The notes under the pieces: generated by a model
What the model was told of the DNA's origin: nothing
The model's input: the letters and a program-made list of their open reading frames with translations, nothing else
Databases searched by the model: none
NCBI RefSeq assembly: GCF_028767025.1
Contig: NZ_JAJQXX010000003.1
Span: 124,001 to 188,000, forward strand
Origin: Blautia sp. XA-2221
GTDB taxonomy: Bacteria; Bacillota; Clostridia; Lachnospirales; Lachnospiraceae
Length of the DNA stretch: 64,000 nt
Direction of reading: 5' to 3'
Translations under genes and position numbers: made by a program
Shown: positions 27,502-36,123 of the stretch, piece after piece
Layout of the letters: the number at the start of each line of letters is the position of its first letter
Numbering within the stretch: the stretch's first letter is position 1

Positions 27502-28365
27502 ATGAAGAAAAAACTGGCAGTTATTGCACTTGCAGGAATTATGGCATCTGGATTAACAGCAGCAAATGTACAGGCGGCAGAACCCAGCGGAGAGGTTTAT
27601 GTATTTATTGCAGCCAGCCTTGCCAATGCAATGGAGGATATTCAAAAGGATTTTAACCAGAAGTATCCGGATGTGGAGATTTTTTATAATGCAGACAGCT
27701 CCGGAACTCTTCAGACACAGATTGAGGAAGGTTCCAGATGCGATATCTTTTTTTCAGCGGCAACCAAGCAGATGGATGCTCTTGTAGAGGAGAACCTGGT
27801 AAAAGAAGACTCTGTAGTGAATCTTCTGGAAAATAAGGTTGTGCTGATCAAGACAAATGATACAGAAACTAAAGTTACAGGATTTGAGAATATTACAGAT
27901 GCTGAGAATATTGCCCTGGCAGGGGAGGATGTGCCTGTAGGACAGTATGCCAGAGAAATTTTTACCAATCTTGACATTATGGATCAGGTAGAGAAAATGG
28001 AAATCAACGAGGGAAAAAATGTAACAGAGGTTCTGGCAGCAGTTACCGAGGGAAGCAATGAAGTAGGAGTTGTATACGCAACAGACGCAGCTTCCGTAGC
28101 TGATCAGGTAGAAATCATTGCCGAGGCTTCATCAAATATGCTTAAAACACCGGTTCTTTACCCGGTTGGTATGGTAGAGGATGAAGAGGCTTTACCAGAG
28201 GAAAAAGCGGCAGCAGAAACATTTTTTGAGTATCTGCAGACAGAAAATGCGCTGAAAGTTTTTGAGGAGTATGGATTCAGTCCGTATACTGCTGAAGTGG
28301 AGGAAAACACCAAAGAAGATGCGGAAGATACACAGGCAGATGAGAAAACTGACTCAGCAGCATAA
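27502..28365 (+). CDS. modA: Molybdate ABC transporter substrate-binding protein
   Basis: 287 residues. Binds molybdate/tungstate outside the membrane for ModBC. Signal peptide 1-27 ends NVQA-AE; FIAASLANAMEDI (about 36-48) is the anion-binding N-terminal motif, with NADSSGTLQTQIEEG and IFFSAATKQMD further on, and VGVVYATDA near the hinge. No lipobox cysteine is present, unusual for a Gram-positive binding protein. The last 20 residues are an acidic tail (KEDAEDTQADEK). GGAGACGGG precedes the ATG. Confidence 0.95.
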   Translation: MKKKLAVIALAGIMASGLTAANVQAAEPSGEVYVFIAASLANAMEDIQKDFNQKYPDVEIFYNADSSGTLQTQIEEGSRCDIFFSAATKQMDALVEENLVKEDSVVNLLENKVVLIKTNDTETKVTGFENITDAENIALAGEDVPVGQYAREIFTNLDIMDQVEKMEINEGKNVTEVLAAVTEGSNEVGVVYATDAASVADQVEIIAEASSNMLKTPVLYPVGMVEDEEALPEEKAAAETFFEYLQTENALKVFEEYGFSPYTAEVEENTKEDAEDTQADEKTDSAA

Positions 28366-28457
28366 AAAATTGAAGGGACTTTCACTGAACAGAAGAAAGT
28401 AGCAGAATGATATAAAAACAAGAATTTACAAAAGTTCTGTAACCTGGAGAATGAATA

Positions 28458-29153
28458 ATGAGTGAGTTTATACAGGAGATTAACTGGTCTCCTTTATGGA
28501 TTTCCCTGAAAACAGGCGCGGTGGCTACGACCATCGCGTTCTTTCTGGGAATTTGGTGCGCCAGAAGAATAATGAAGATGAAACCGGTGACCAGGGCGGT
28601 ATTTGATGGCATTCTGACAATGCCTCTTGTACTTCCTCCTACAGTTGCAGGTTTTTTTCTGCTGATTATTTTCAGCCTGAGGAGACCTTTTGGAAAGTTT
28701 CTCTTAGAAAATTTTGATTTTAAGATTGTGCAGACATGGAAAGGCTGTATTGTGGCGGCTGCAGTAATAGCGTTTCCACTGATGTACCGGAACGCCAGGG
28801 CGGCCTTTGAGCAGGTAGACGTAAACCTGATTTATGCAGGGCAGACCCTTGGAATGAGCGATCGGAAGATATTCTGGAAAGTTATTATCCCGGCAGCTGC
28901 TCCGGGAATTGTATCCGGTACAGTTCTTGCTTTTGCCAGAGCGATTGGGGAATATGGTGCCACATCCATGCTGGCAGGAAATATCCTGGGAAAAACAAGG
29001 ACAGTTTCTGTTGCCATTGCGGCAGAGACTGCGGCGGGAAATTACGATGTAGCGGGATTCTGGGTTGTGATTATTGTACTTATTTCTTTTTTTATAGTGG
29101 CATTGATCAATATTGTATCAGGAAGAGGAATGAAAAGCAGACGGTGGATATAA
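28458..29153 (+). CDS. modB: Molybdate ABC transporter permease
   Basis: 231 residues with five to six membrane helices. The cytoplasmic EAA-type loop reads AGQTLGMSDRKIFWKVIIPAA, contacting ModC, followed by GIVSGTVLAFARAIGEYGAT, a ModB hallmark. GGAG precedes the ATG. It lies 92 bases after modA in the same direction. Confidence 0.96.
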   Translation: MSEFIQEINWSPLWISLKTGAVATTIAFFLGIWCARRIMKMKPVTRAVFDGILTMPLVLPPTVAGFFLLIIFSLRRPFGKFLLENFDFKIVQTWKGCIVAAAVIAFPLMYRNARAAFEQVDVNLIYAGQTLGMSDRKIFWKVIIPAAAPGIVSGTVLAFARAIGEYGATSMLAGNILGKTRTVSVAIAAETAAGNYDVAGFWVVIIVLISFFIVALINIVSGRGMKSRRWI

Positions 29154-29433
29154 AAAATAAATGGTTTGCACATAAATACAGAGCAATCAATAAAAAATAC
29201 GGAATTATACATAATGGAAGCGGTAATGTGCGGACATAAAAGAATTGCCGGATATTTTATGGGTGGCACGCAAATAAAAAAGAAATTTGAGTATTTTTTA
29301 TAGGAGCATTTATCACACAAAGGAAGAAAAAAGAAATTTATACTTAAATACGAAAGAGCAGCAAACAAATTCAGATTTCAGATTCGGACTTTATAATGAC
29401 AGCTGTCAGGGGAAAGTGAGACGGAAGAAAACT
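29154..29433 (+). other. 280-base gap between modB and modC
   Basis: AT-rich. A 29-codon frame (29215-29304, MEAVMCGHKRIAGYF...) is open but has no ribosome site and no recognised relative. A frame from 29287 reads in phase into modC but its sequence looks non-coding. No terminator or riboswitch recognised. Confidence 0.5.
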
Positions 29434-30483
29434 ATGTCCATAAGTGTAAATATAGAAAAAAGTTTCAGAGGATTTACTCTGAAAGTACAATTTGAAACTA
29501 CAGATTTATCTACAGGAATTCTGGGAGCCTCCGGAAGTGGTAAAAGTATGACTCTGCGCTGTATTGCAGGCATTGAAACACCGGACAGAGGAAAGATTGT
29601 GATTCATGGAAAAACGGTTTTTGATTCAGAAGAAAAAATCAATCTGAAACCACAGGAGCGCCAGGTAGGATATCTTTTTCAGAATTATGCGCTTTTTCCA
29701 ACTATGACAGTTCGTGACAATATTGGCTGTGGATTTCGGGGTGAAAAAAAACTTAGTGATAAAAAGGTGCAGGATTTTATTTGCCGCTATCATCTGGAGG
29801 GCTTGGAAAACAGGTATCCCTCTCAGTTATCCGGAGGGCAGCAGCAGAGAGTTGCCTTGGCCAGAATGATGATAGGGGAGCCGGAGGTCATTCTTCTGGA
29901 TGAACCTTTTTCTGCGCTGGATGGGTTTTTAAAGGATGTTCTTCAAAAAGATATGCAGGATTTCCTGAAGGAATATACGGGAGATATGATCCTGGTTACT
30001 CACAGCAGAGATGAAGCTTTTCGATTCTGCAGGAATCTGATGCTTCTGAAAGATGGAAAAACTCTGATATTTGGAGATACACGGAACCTTTTTGAGCAGC
30101 CGGAGCTTCTGGAAGCAGCAAGACTTACCGGGTGCAAAAATCATTCCAGGATCGAACGGCTGGGAGATCATGAGTTGTTTGCGCTGGACTGGGGCGTTAC
30201 TCTTCGTACAGAGAAAAAAATAGAATCGGATATCACTCATGTGGCAATCCGCGGACACTGGATTCAGGGAACGGATCACAAAACAGAAAACTGTATTTCG
30301 TTTCAGGCGGCAGACTATGTGGAAACGACCTTTGAACATCAGTATCTGGTAAAAAGTCCGGAGATGGAAGAAGATGCAGTTCTCTGGTGGATGCGCCCTA
30401 AGGAAAGTTTTGATGAAGATGCAGAAAAGAACCTGCCCAGGTATCTGTACCTTCCGCCAGAGCATCTGATGCTGCTGAAATAG
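29434..30483 (+). CDS. modC: Molybdate ABC transporter ATP-binding protein
   Basis: 349 residues from ATG 29434, where similarity to the family starts (MSISVNIEKSF); GGAAGAAA is a weak ribosome site. Walker A GASGSGKSM, Q-loop LFQNYALFPT, signature LSGGQQQRVALARMM, Walker B VILLDEPFSALD and the switch VTHSRDEAFRF are intact. A C-terminal part (about 240-349) lies where ModC proteins carry a molybdate-binding TOBE region. Powers uptake through ModB at the cytoplasmic face. Confidence 0.94.
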   Translation: MSISVNIEKSFRGFTLKVQFETTDLSTGILGASGSGKSMTLRCIAGIETPDRGKIVIHGKTVFDSEEKINLKPQERQVGYLFQNYALFPTMTVRDNIGCGFRGEKKLSDKKVQDFICRYHLEGLENRYPSQLSGGQQQRVALARMMIGEPEVILLDEPFSALDGFLKDVLQKDMQDFLKEYTGDMILVTHSRDEAFRFCRNLMLLKDGKTLIFGDTRNLFEQPELLEAARLTGCKNHSRIERLGDHELFALDWGVTLRTEKKIESDITHVAIRGHWIQGTDHKTENCISFQAADYVETTFEHQYLVKSPEMEEDAVLWWMRPKESFDEDAEKNLPRYLYLPPEHLMLLK

Positions 30484-30524
30484 AAAGCTTTTTTTATGAT
30501 GTTTTTCTTTATAAGTGCAGAAGG

Positions 30525-30896
30525 TTGATTTATAATAAAAGTGTAATCGAGAAATGGAAGGGATTTTTAGACGAGTATAAAAAAATCGAGAAGTATCTGG
30601 AAGAAAATTTCCTTGAGAAAGGGAATGAAAAAGCGTACCGAGATATGGTAGAGCTGATCATCCGGATCGCAGATTATGTGTTCAGAGATAAAGAAAAAGT
30701 AAGGAAAGGATTTGGTGATGTAATGGGCGGAAAGGTATTGGAACTGGAATCGGATAAGCTGATCCAGCGGGGAGTTGAACAGGGCATTGCCATGGAACGA
30801 AAGAAAACGGAACTTGTACGTCGTAAAGCAGAGGCGGCAGAAGCGGAGATTCGGCGCTTGAGGAAGATTTTGGAAGAACAAAATAATAAGCAGTGA
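30525..30896 (+). pseudogene. Probable remnant of an Rpn/PD-(D/E)XK transposase-like protein
   Basis: 123 codons starting at TTG 30525 (AGAAGG adjacent). The helical, charged end GGKVLELESDKLIQRGVEQG followed by a long Arg/Glu/Lys/Ala coiled coil resembles the C-terminus of Rpn-family recombination-promoting nucleases common in Lachnospiraceae. The N-terminal nuclease domain with its catalytic acidic residues is missing, so it is probably a decayed fragment stranded between modC and the terminator. It could instead be a short standalone helical protein. Confidence 0.45.
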
Positions 30897-30923
30897 TTAT
30901 GGGAAGTATAAACCAAACACCCA

Positions 30924-30952
30924 GACCGGAGCATTCAGCTCCGGTCGTTTTT
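30924..30952 (+). terminator. Intrinsic terminator
   Basis: GACCGGAGC pairs with GCTCCGGTC, then TTTTTATT. The 3' arm and T tract also encode the last residues and stop of the convergent PucR-type gene. Confidence 0.85.
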
Positions 30953-32023
30953 ATTATAAGTCACATAACCGCTTACCAACATTGCCAGTTTAAAGGTCAG
31001 GGCATCCTCAAAGGTACGGAGATCAAGCCCGAATTTTTTTTGGATTTTTTCAAAGCGGTATACAAGGGTGTTGCGGTGGACATAAAGCTGTCTGGAGGTT
31101 TCGGAAAGATTCAGGTTGTTTTCAAAAAAAGTGCGGATGATGGCAAGGGTTTCATTGTCCAGAGATTCCAGAGACTCCTCGCCAAAAACTTCCTGGATAA
31201 ACATTTCACATACAGACACGGGAAGCTGATAGATCAGTCTTCCGATTCCAAGTTTGCGATAGCTGAAAACATTTTTTTCTGAGTAAAAGATCTTGCCGAT
31301 TTCCATGGCTGTTTTTGCTTCTTTGTAAGCATTGGAAAGCTGAAGGAGGTCGTCCGATACGTTGCTGTAGGAAACCCAGGCCTGGGTCATGGCTTCGGTT
31401 CCCAGCATATCTACCAGCATAAACGCAATATCTTCTATATCTTCATCTGTTTCTGTAGAGGAAAGTTCACGGATCACAATGATCCCGGAATCATCTACGG
31501 AGGTAATAAAATCCCTTGTACGGGCGGAAAAGATATTCCGGATAGTGGCAAGAGCATGCTCATCTCTGGCTTGGCGGGTTTCTACCAGAAAAACAGCCCG
31601 TCTGGCAGTGGAAGAGATATGGAGTTTTTTTGCACGGTTAAAGGCTTCTACCTCCTGATAATTTCCAAGAAGCAGTTTTTGCATAAAAGTATTTTTGTCA
31701 TTTTTTTCAGAATAGGCTTCCAGAAGACTCTGTACCTGGCAGACGGCAAGTTCTCCGATAGTGGGAACGCTGTCGCCGCTTCCCCACACAATAAGAATAT
31801 AGGCCGGTTCTTCTTTATACAGGACTTTATAAAGGCACCGGCTGGCATTTGCCATGATAAGGGCATTGCTCTCCCTGAACTCGCTGAGTTTTTTTTCTGA
31901 AGGAAGTGAGCGGGAGCAGGTAGTTACAAAAACCTCGTTTTCATCAGTAATAAGACAAAAATCAAGACTGCTGATGTTTTTCCAGTCATCCATATATTTC
32001 TGTAAGGTTCGCTGTATTGACAT
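30935..32023 (-). CDS. PucR/CdaR-type transcriptional regulator
   Basis: 362 residues. The C-terminal PucR HTH domain is clear (about 290-350: NNLNLSETSRQLYVHRNTLVYRF and LRTFEDALTFKLAM). The middle (about 120-270) resembles the GGDEF-like sensory module of CdaR proteins, and the N-terminus may be an effector domain. CdaR relatives activate sugar-acid use, but this gene sits beside the maltodextrin locus, 58 bases downstream of the LacI-type gene and in the same direction. A role in polysaccharide control is inference. AGGAGAG precedes the ATG. Confidence 0.87.
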   Translation of the reverse strand: MSIQRTLQKYMDDWKNISSLDFCLITDENEVFVTTCSRSLPSEKKLSEFRESNALIMANASRCLYKVLYKEEPAYILIVWGSGDSVPTIGELAVCQVQSLLEAYSEKNDKNTFMQKLLLGNYQEVEAFNRAKKLHISSTARRAVFLVETRQARDEHALATIRNIFSARTRDFITSVDDSGIIVIRELSSTETDEDIEDIAFMLVDMLGTEAMTQAWVSYSNVSDDLLQLSNAYKEAKTAMEIGKIFYSEKNVFSYRKLGIGRLIYQLPVSVCEMFIQEVFGEESLESLDNETLAIIRTFFENNLNLSETSRQLYVHRNTLVYRFEKIQKKFGLDLRTFEDALTFKLAMLVSGYVTYNKNDRS

Positions 32024-32081
32024 GAGATCATCTCTCCTTCTACTGTAGTTATAAATGAAACAAAGCCGGCTTCTGTACAGG

Positions 32082-33083
32082 TTACTGTTCCGTGGGCGCT
32101 GCTCCTGTGGAATTTCGTTCGATCAGCTGAGCGTGAAGGTAAATGGTTCCGATAGAAACTTTGTTCATAATACTGTCCATGGCATAAAACCCACACTTAC
32201 CAAGTTCAATCCGGTCCTGGCGGATGGTGGTCAGAGGCGGAGAGGTATAGGCGCACAGGGGCAGATCATCAAAACCGATAATACTGATATCTCCCGGAAC
32301 CCGGTATCCCAGCTGCTGGCACTGGATCATTGCGGCGTTGGCAATCTGGTCGTGACTGCAGATAATGGCAGTCATTCCCATATTCAGAAGTCTGGGCAGA
32401 TGTTTTTCGATGCACTGAGTCACATAGTAGGAAGCGCCTGCATAATCGGGATCAGCCTTCAGTCCGTTCTGTCTCAGAGCATGGAAAAAGGCTTTGTGTC
32501 GCACCTGCATAATATAAGCTCCAAGGGCGCTGCTCAGATATCCGATTTTCCGGTGTCCGAGCTTCTTTAAGTGAGACACGGCAAGAGCCATTCCTTCATT
32601 ATTATCAATTCCGATAGAAGCGATAAAAGGATTGGCAGGAATATAGTTGTCATAAAGAACGGTAGGGGTATGGCTTGTTTTAAAATCTTCCATCCAGGGA
32701 TCGTTCAGAGAAAAGCCAAGGACAAAGGCGCCTGCATAACCATTCTGAAGCATAAAAACATCATAGGGAGTTTTTTTCTGAAGTTTTGCTGTCATAGGAA
32801 CTACATTTACTACATAACCGGCAGGTTCTGCCATCTGTCGGAAGCCGATCACAAAATCATATCCGAACTGATGAGGTTCTTCATATTCCATATTTTCGAT
32901 CAGGATGCAGAAACGTTTTGCATCATTCTTTTGTCGGCGCAGTCTTGTATAGCCCATTTCTACTGCAGTGTCAAGAATTGTTTTTCGTAAAGTTTCGCTT
33001 ATATCGGGAGCGTTATTGATCGCCTTGGATACGGTTCCCTTGGAAACGCCAAGTCTGTCAGCGATATCCTGTATTGTTGCCAT
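32082..33083 (-). CDS. LacI-family regulator (MalR-like)
   Basis: 333 residues, normal for LacI. N-terminal HTH: TIQDIADRLGVSKGTVSKAI (3-22) and hinge region to about 60, then a PBP-like sugar-binding core (GYAGAFVLGFSLND; IDNNEGMALAVSHLKKLGHR; AIICSHDQIANAAM; GFDDLPLCAYTSPPLTTI). AAGGAAGG precedes the ATG. It is divergent from malE, so it most likely represses the maltodextrin operon until a malto-oligosaccharide binds. Effector is inferred from position. Confidence 0.92.
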   Translation of the reverse strand: MATIQDIADRLGVSKGTVSKAINNAPDISETLRKTILDTAVEMGYTRLRRQKNDAKRFCILIENMEYEEPHQFGYDFVIGFRQMAEPAGYVVNVVPMTAKLQKKTPYDVFMLQNGYAGAFVLGFSLNDPWMEDFKTSHTPTVLYDNYIPANPFIASIGIDNNEGMALAVSHLKKLGHRKIGYLSSALGAYIMQVRHKAFFHALRQNGLKADPDYAGASYYVTQCIEKHLPRLLNMGMTAIICSHDQIANAAMIQCQQLGYRVPGDISIIGFDDLPLCAYTSPPLTTIRQDRIELGKCGFYAMDSIMNKVSIGTIYLHAQLIERNSTGAAPTEQ

Positions 33084-33491
33084 ATGTGTACCTTCCTTTT
33101 TCCAGATATATCCGGTGTAAGAGAGCAGTTGCGTAAATCCGAAAATACAAAGCCTTCAAGGGAAAAGAGCAGAGCTTTTTGCTATGAGAAATAAGTTTAT
33201 TTTTAAGTATGCTCTTTTATCCGGAAATAACTGCCTGATGCAGAAAAAAGTATTTGATATATCTGGATTCTTTGTTTTTTATTATATCGAAATACCGGGA
33301 AAAATGCAATTCTTTTGCCTGTTTTTGTTTCGAAAGAAATAAATGTGAGAATAGAAAATATAAAAAATGCACAAAAATAATATTGAAAAAATGTGGAAAA
33401 CAGAGAAAAGCATCTGATATATTGACCTTTTTTTCCTGTTGTTGTATATTACAGATAACGAAACATAACGAAACATAAGGAGACGAAAATA
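33084..33491. promoter_or_regulatory. Divergent control region between LacI gene and malE
   Basis: 408 bases, AT-rich. The malE promoter is TTGACC (33422-33427), 17 bases, TATATT (33445-33450). Two TCGAAA-type motifs, ATCGAAAT near 33287 and TTTCGAAA near 33331, are candidate LacI-family half or full sites. I see no convincing gene in it. Confidence 0.7.
33458..33477 (+). repeat. Two adjacent copies of ACGAAACATA
   Basis: Perfect tandem 10-bp duplication at the expected transcription start of malE, ending next to the AAGGAG ribosome site. Confidence 0.8.
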
Positions 33492-34727
33492 ATGGGAAAG
33501 AGAAGAACAGCGCTTCTGATGGCCGGTGTTCTTGCTGCATCCGTTCTCTCAGGCTGCGGCGGAGTTTCCGGAGAAAAGGTAGAAGAAAAGGAAAAAGTCC
33601 GGTTGATGGTCTGGTCCCCTTCTGAGGATCAGTCGAAGGACAGCGGTGAATGGCTCCAGAATACCTGCGAGGATTTTGCAGAGCTTCATCCGGAATGGGA
33701 TATTACGTTCGTGTATGGCGTTGCCGATGAGGCCACAGCCGCTACACAGGTGGCGCAGGACCCGGAGGCAAGCGCAGATGTGTTTATGTATGCAAACGAT
33801 ACCCTGACGATCATGACAGATGCCAATGCCCTTGCAAAATTTGGAGGCAGGTACAGGGAAGAAATTGAAAATACAAACTCGGAGGAGGTTCTGGCATCTC
33901 TTATTAAAGACAATGAGCTTTACGGAGTTCCTTTTACTACCAATACCTGGTTTATGTATTACGATAAAAGTGTATTTTCAGAAGAGGATATCAAAAATTT
34001 TGATACGATGCTGGAAAAAGGGACCGTCAGTCTTCCGTTTACAAACTCCTGGTATCTTCCGGCATTCTATATCGGCAACGGATGTACTCTTTTCGGAGAT
34101 GGGACAGACGAGTCAAAAGGTGTTGATTTTGCCGGAGAAAAGGCAGTTGCTGTAACAGATTATCTGATCGACCTGGTGGCAAATCCCAATTTTGAAATTG
34201 ACGCAGACGGTTCCGGATTGGCAGGACTTCGTGACGGAAGTATCAATGCGATCTTCTCAGGTTCTTGGGATGCCAATGCTGTAAAAGAAGCCCTTGGGGA
34301 TAATATGGGAGTTGCAGCGCTTCCCACTTTTACTTTAAATGGAGAAGAAAAACAGATGACATCTTATGCAGGCTCAAAAGCCATTGGTGTAAATCCTTAC
34401 AGCAAAAATATGGTAGCCGCTGTGGAGCTGGCAGTTTATCTGGGATCTGCAGATGCTCAGAGAACCCATTATGAGCTCAGAAATGTCATTCCCTGTAATA
34501 CAGAACTTCTGGCAGAAGAAGCCATTGCCAACGATCCGCTGGTATTTGCACAGAATGACACCTTTAACAGAACTTCTATTCTTCAGCCGTTTGTGGCTAA
34601 GATGAATAACTGCTGGATCCCTGTTGAGAACATGGGCAAGGGAATCAGGAACGGAAGCGTCACGCATGAAAATTCCGCAGCGCAGACTGAGGATATGAAT
34701 GAGGCAATGAACAGTGACGGTATTTAA
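33492..34727 (+). CDS. malE: Maltodextrin ABC transporter substrate-binding lipoprotein
   Basis: 411 residues. Signal peptide with lipobox LSGC (Cys about 22), so anchored outside the membrane. Family 1 binding-protein fold: VRLMVWSPSEDQ, then DVFMYANDTLTIMTDANAL, ELYGVPFTTNTWFMYYDKSVF and IFSGSWDANAVKEALGDNMG. Starch-enzyme neighbours make malto-oligosaccharides the likely ligand. It is the first gene of the operon, with AAGGAG upstream and its own promoter. Confidence 0.93.
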   Translation: MGKRRTALLMAGVLAASVLSGCGGVSGEKVEEKEKVRLMVWSPSEDQSKDSGEWLQNTCEDFAELHPEWDITFVYGVADEATAATQVAQDPEASADVFMYANDTLTIMTDANALAKFGGRYREEIENTNSEEVLASLIKDNELYGVPFTTNTWFMYYDKSVFSEEDIKNFDTMLEKGTVSLPFTNSWYLPAFYIGNGCTLFGDGTDESKGVDFAGEKAVAVTDYLIDLVANPNFEIDADGSGLAGLRDGSINAIFSGSWDANAVKEALGDNMGVAALPTFTLNGEEKQMTSYAGSKAIGVNPYSKNMVAAVELAVYLGSADAQRTHYELRNVIPCNTELLAEEAIANDPLVFAQNDTFNRTSILQPFVAKMNNCWIPVENMGKGIRNGSVTHENSAAQTEDMNEAMNSDGI

Positions 34728-34744
34728 GAGAAGGGGATAGGAAA

Positions 34745-36121
34745 ATGTTGAAAATAAAGAAAACAAAAGACGAATTTTCCACACCATATACCTGCATGAA
34801 CGCCATAAAAAAAGGCGGCATTGAAACAAAGCTTTCCATGGTACTGATGGGATTTGGAAATTTTGTCCACAAGTAGAAAATAAAAGGACTTCTTTATCTG
34901 GCTGTTGAGGTGGCATATCTTGTTTTTATGCTGGTAAACGGCATTGGCTTTTTAAGTATGCTGGGTTCACTGGGAAGTGTTCCTCAGAAAGAGGTATGGG
35001 ATGAGGCGAAGCAGGTTTATGTTTATACACAGGGCGATCAGTCTGTACTGATTCTTTTGTATGGGGTGGCTACGGTTCTTCTTACACTTCTGATGGTATG
35101 GGTATGGAGAGGGACTCTGAAAAGCGCTTACAAGGCAGAATGTCTGGACAAAAGCGGGCAGCATGTAAACAGCTTTGTTGAGGATGTGAAGTCGCTGCTT
35201 CACGAAAACCTGCACAGACTTTTAATGACACCCCCAATGATCGCAATTATGATCTTTACTATTTTGCCGCTGATTTTTATAATCTGTATGGCATTTACCA
35301 ATTACAGTAAGATCGGAAATCATCTGATGCTTTTTGATTGGGTAGGCCTGGAAAACTTCAAGGCGCTGTTTGATTCCAACAGTATTCTGGGAAGCACCTT
35401 CTGGTCGGTTCTGGGATGGACTCTGGTGTGGGCATTTTTTGCGACCTTCAGTAACTACATCTTCGGAATGATCCTTGCTATGGTGATCAACCGGAAGGAT
35501 ACAAGGGCAAAAGGCTTCTGGAGATTTTGCTTTGTGCTTTCCTGCGCGGTTCCGATGTTTGTTTCTCTTCTTATTATGAGAACAATGCTACAGCCAAATG
35601 GCGCGGTAAACGTGCTTTTAAGAAATCTGGGCTGGATCGGGGCAGATGCAAGTCTTCCGTTTTTCACAGATCCGACATGGGCGAGAGTGACTGTGATCGT
35701 TATTAATATCTGGGTTGGCGTTCCCTATACACTGCTTCAGCTTACCGGCGTGCTGCAGAACATTCCCGAAGAACTTTATGAGGCGGCAAAGGTGGACGGA
35801 GCTAATGCTGTTCAGAGATTTTTTAAGATTACCCTGCCTTATATGCTGTATGTGACAACTCCGTATCTGATCGTAACCTTTACCGGAAACGTAAACAACT
35901 TTAATATTATTTATCTTCTTTCAGGAGGAGATCCGGTTACGGATCTGGCATCCACAGCCGGAAAAACTGACCTGCTTGTTACCTGGCTCTATAAGCTGAC
36001 CATTGATAAACAGTACTACAACATAGGCGCGGTAATCGGAATTCTGACCTTTATGATTCTGGGGGCAGGAGCGCTTCTTACTTACCGCAACAGCAAGTCC
36101 TATAAAGAAGGAGGGATTTAA
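34745..36121 (+). pseudogene. malF: Maltodextrin permease MalF, interrupted by in-frame TAG
   Basis: The frame starts at ATG 34745 behind AAGGGGATAGGA, reads 43 codons to ...MGFGNFVHK, then meets TAG at 34874-34876 and continues in the same frame (KIKGLLYLAVEV...) to 36121. Relatives usually have a glutamine near this point, so a CAG to TAG change is likely. The rest is intact: six or more helices and the EAA-type loop DGANAVQRFFKITLPYML. The first membrane helix lies just after the stop; restart at GTG 34910 would give 403 residues but has a poor ribosome site. Either maltodextrin uptake is crippled, translation restarts, or the base is an error. 458 codons if read through. Confidence 0.85.
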
Positions 36122-36123
36122 AG

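Noticed and set aside
34874-34876. TAG in malF as a recoded amino acid such as pyrrolysine
   Set aside because: There is no pyrrolysine gene or insertion context in the window, the protein family is not known for it, and a simple CAG to TAG change explains it better.
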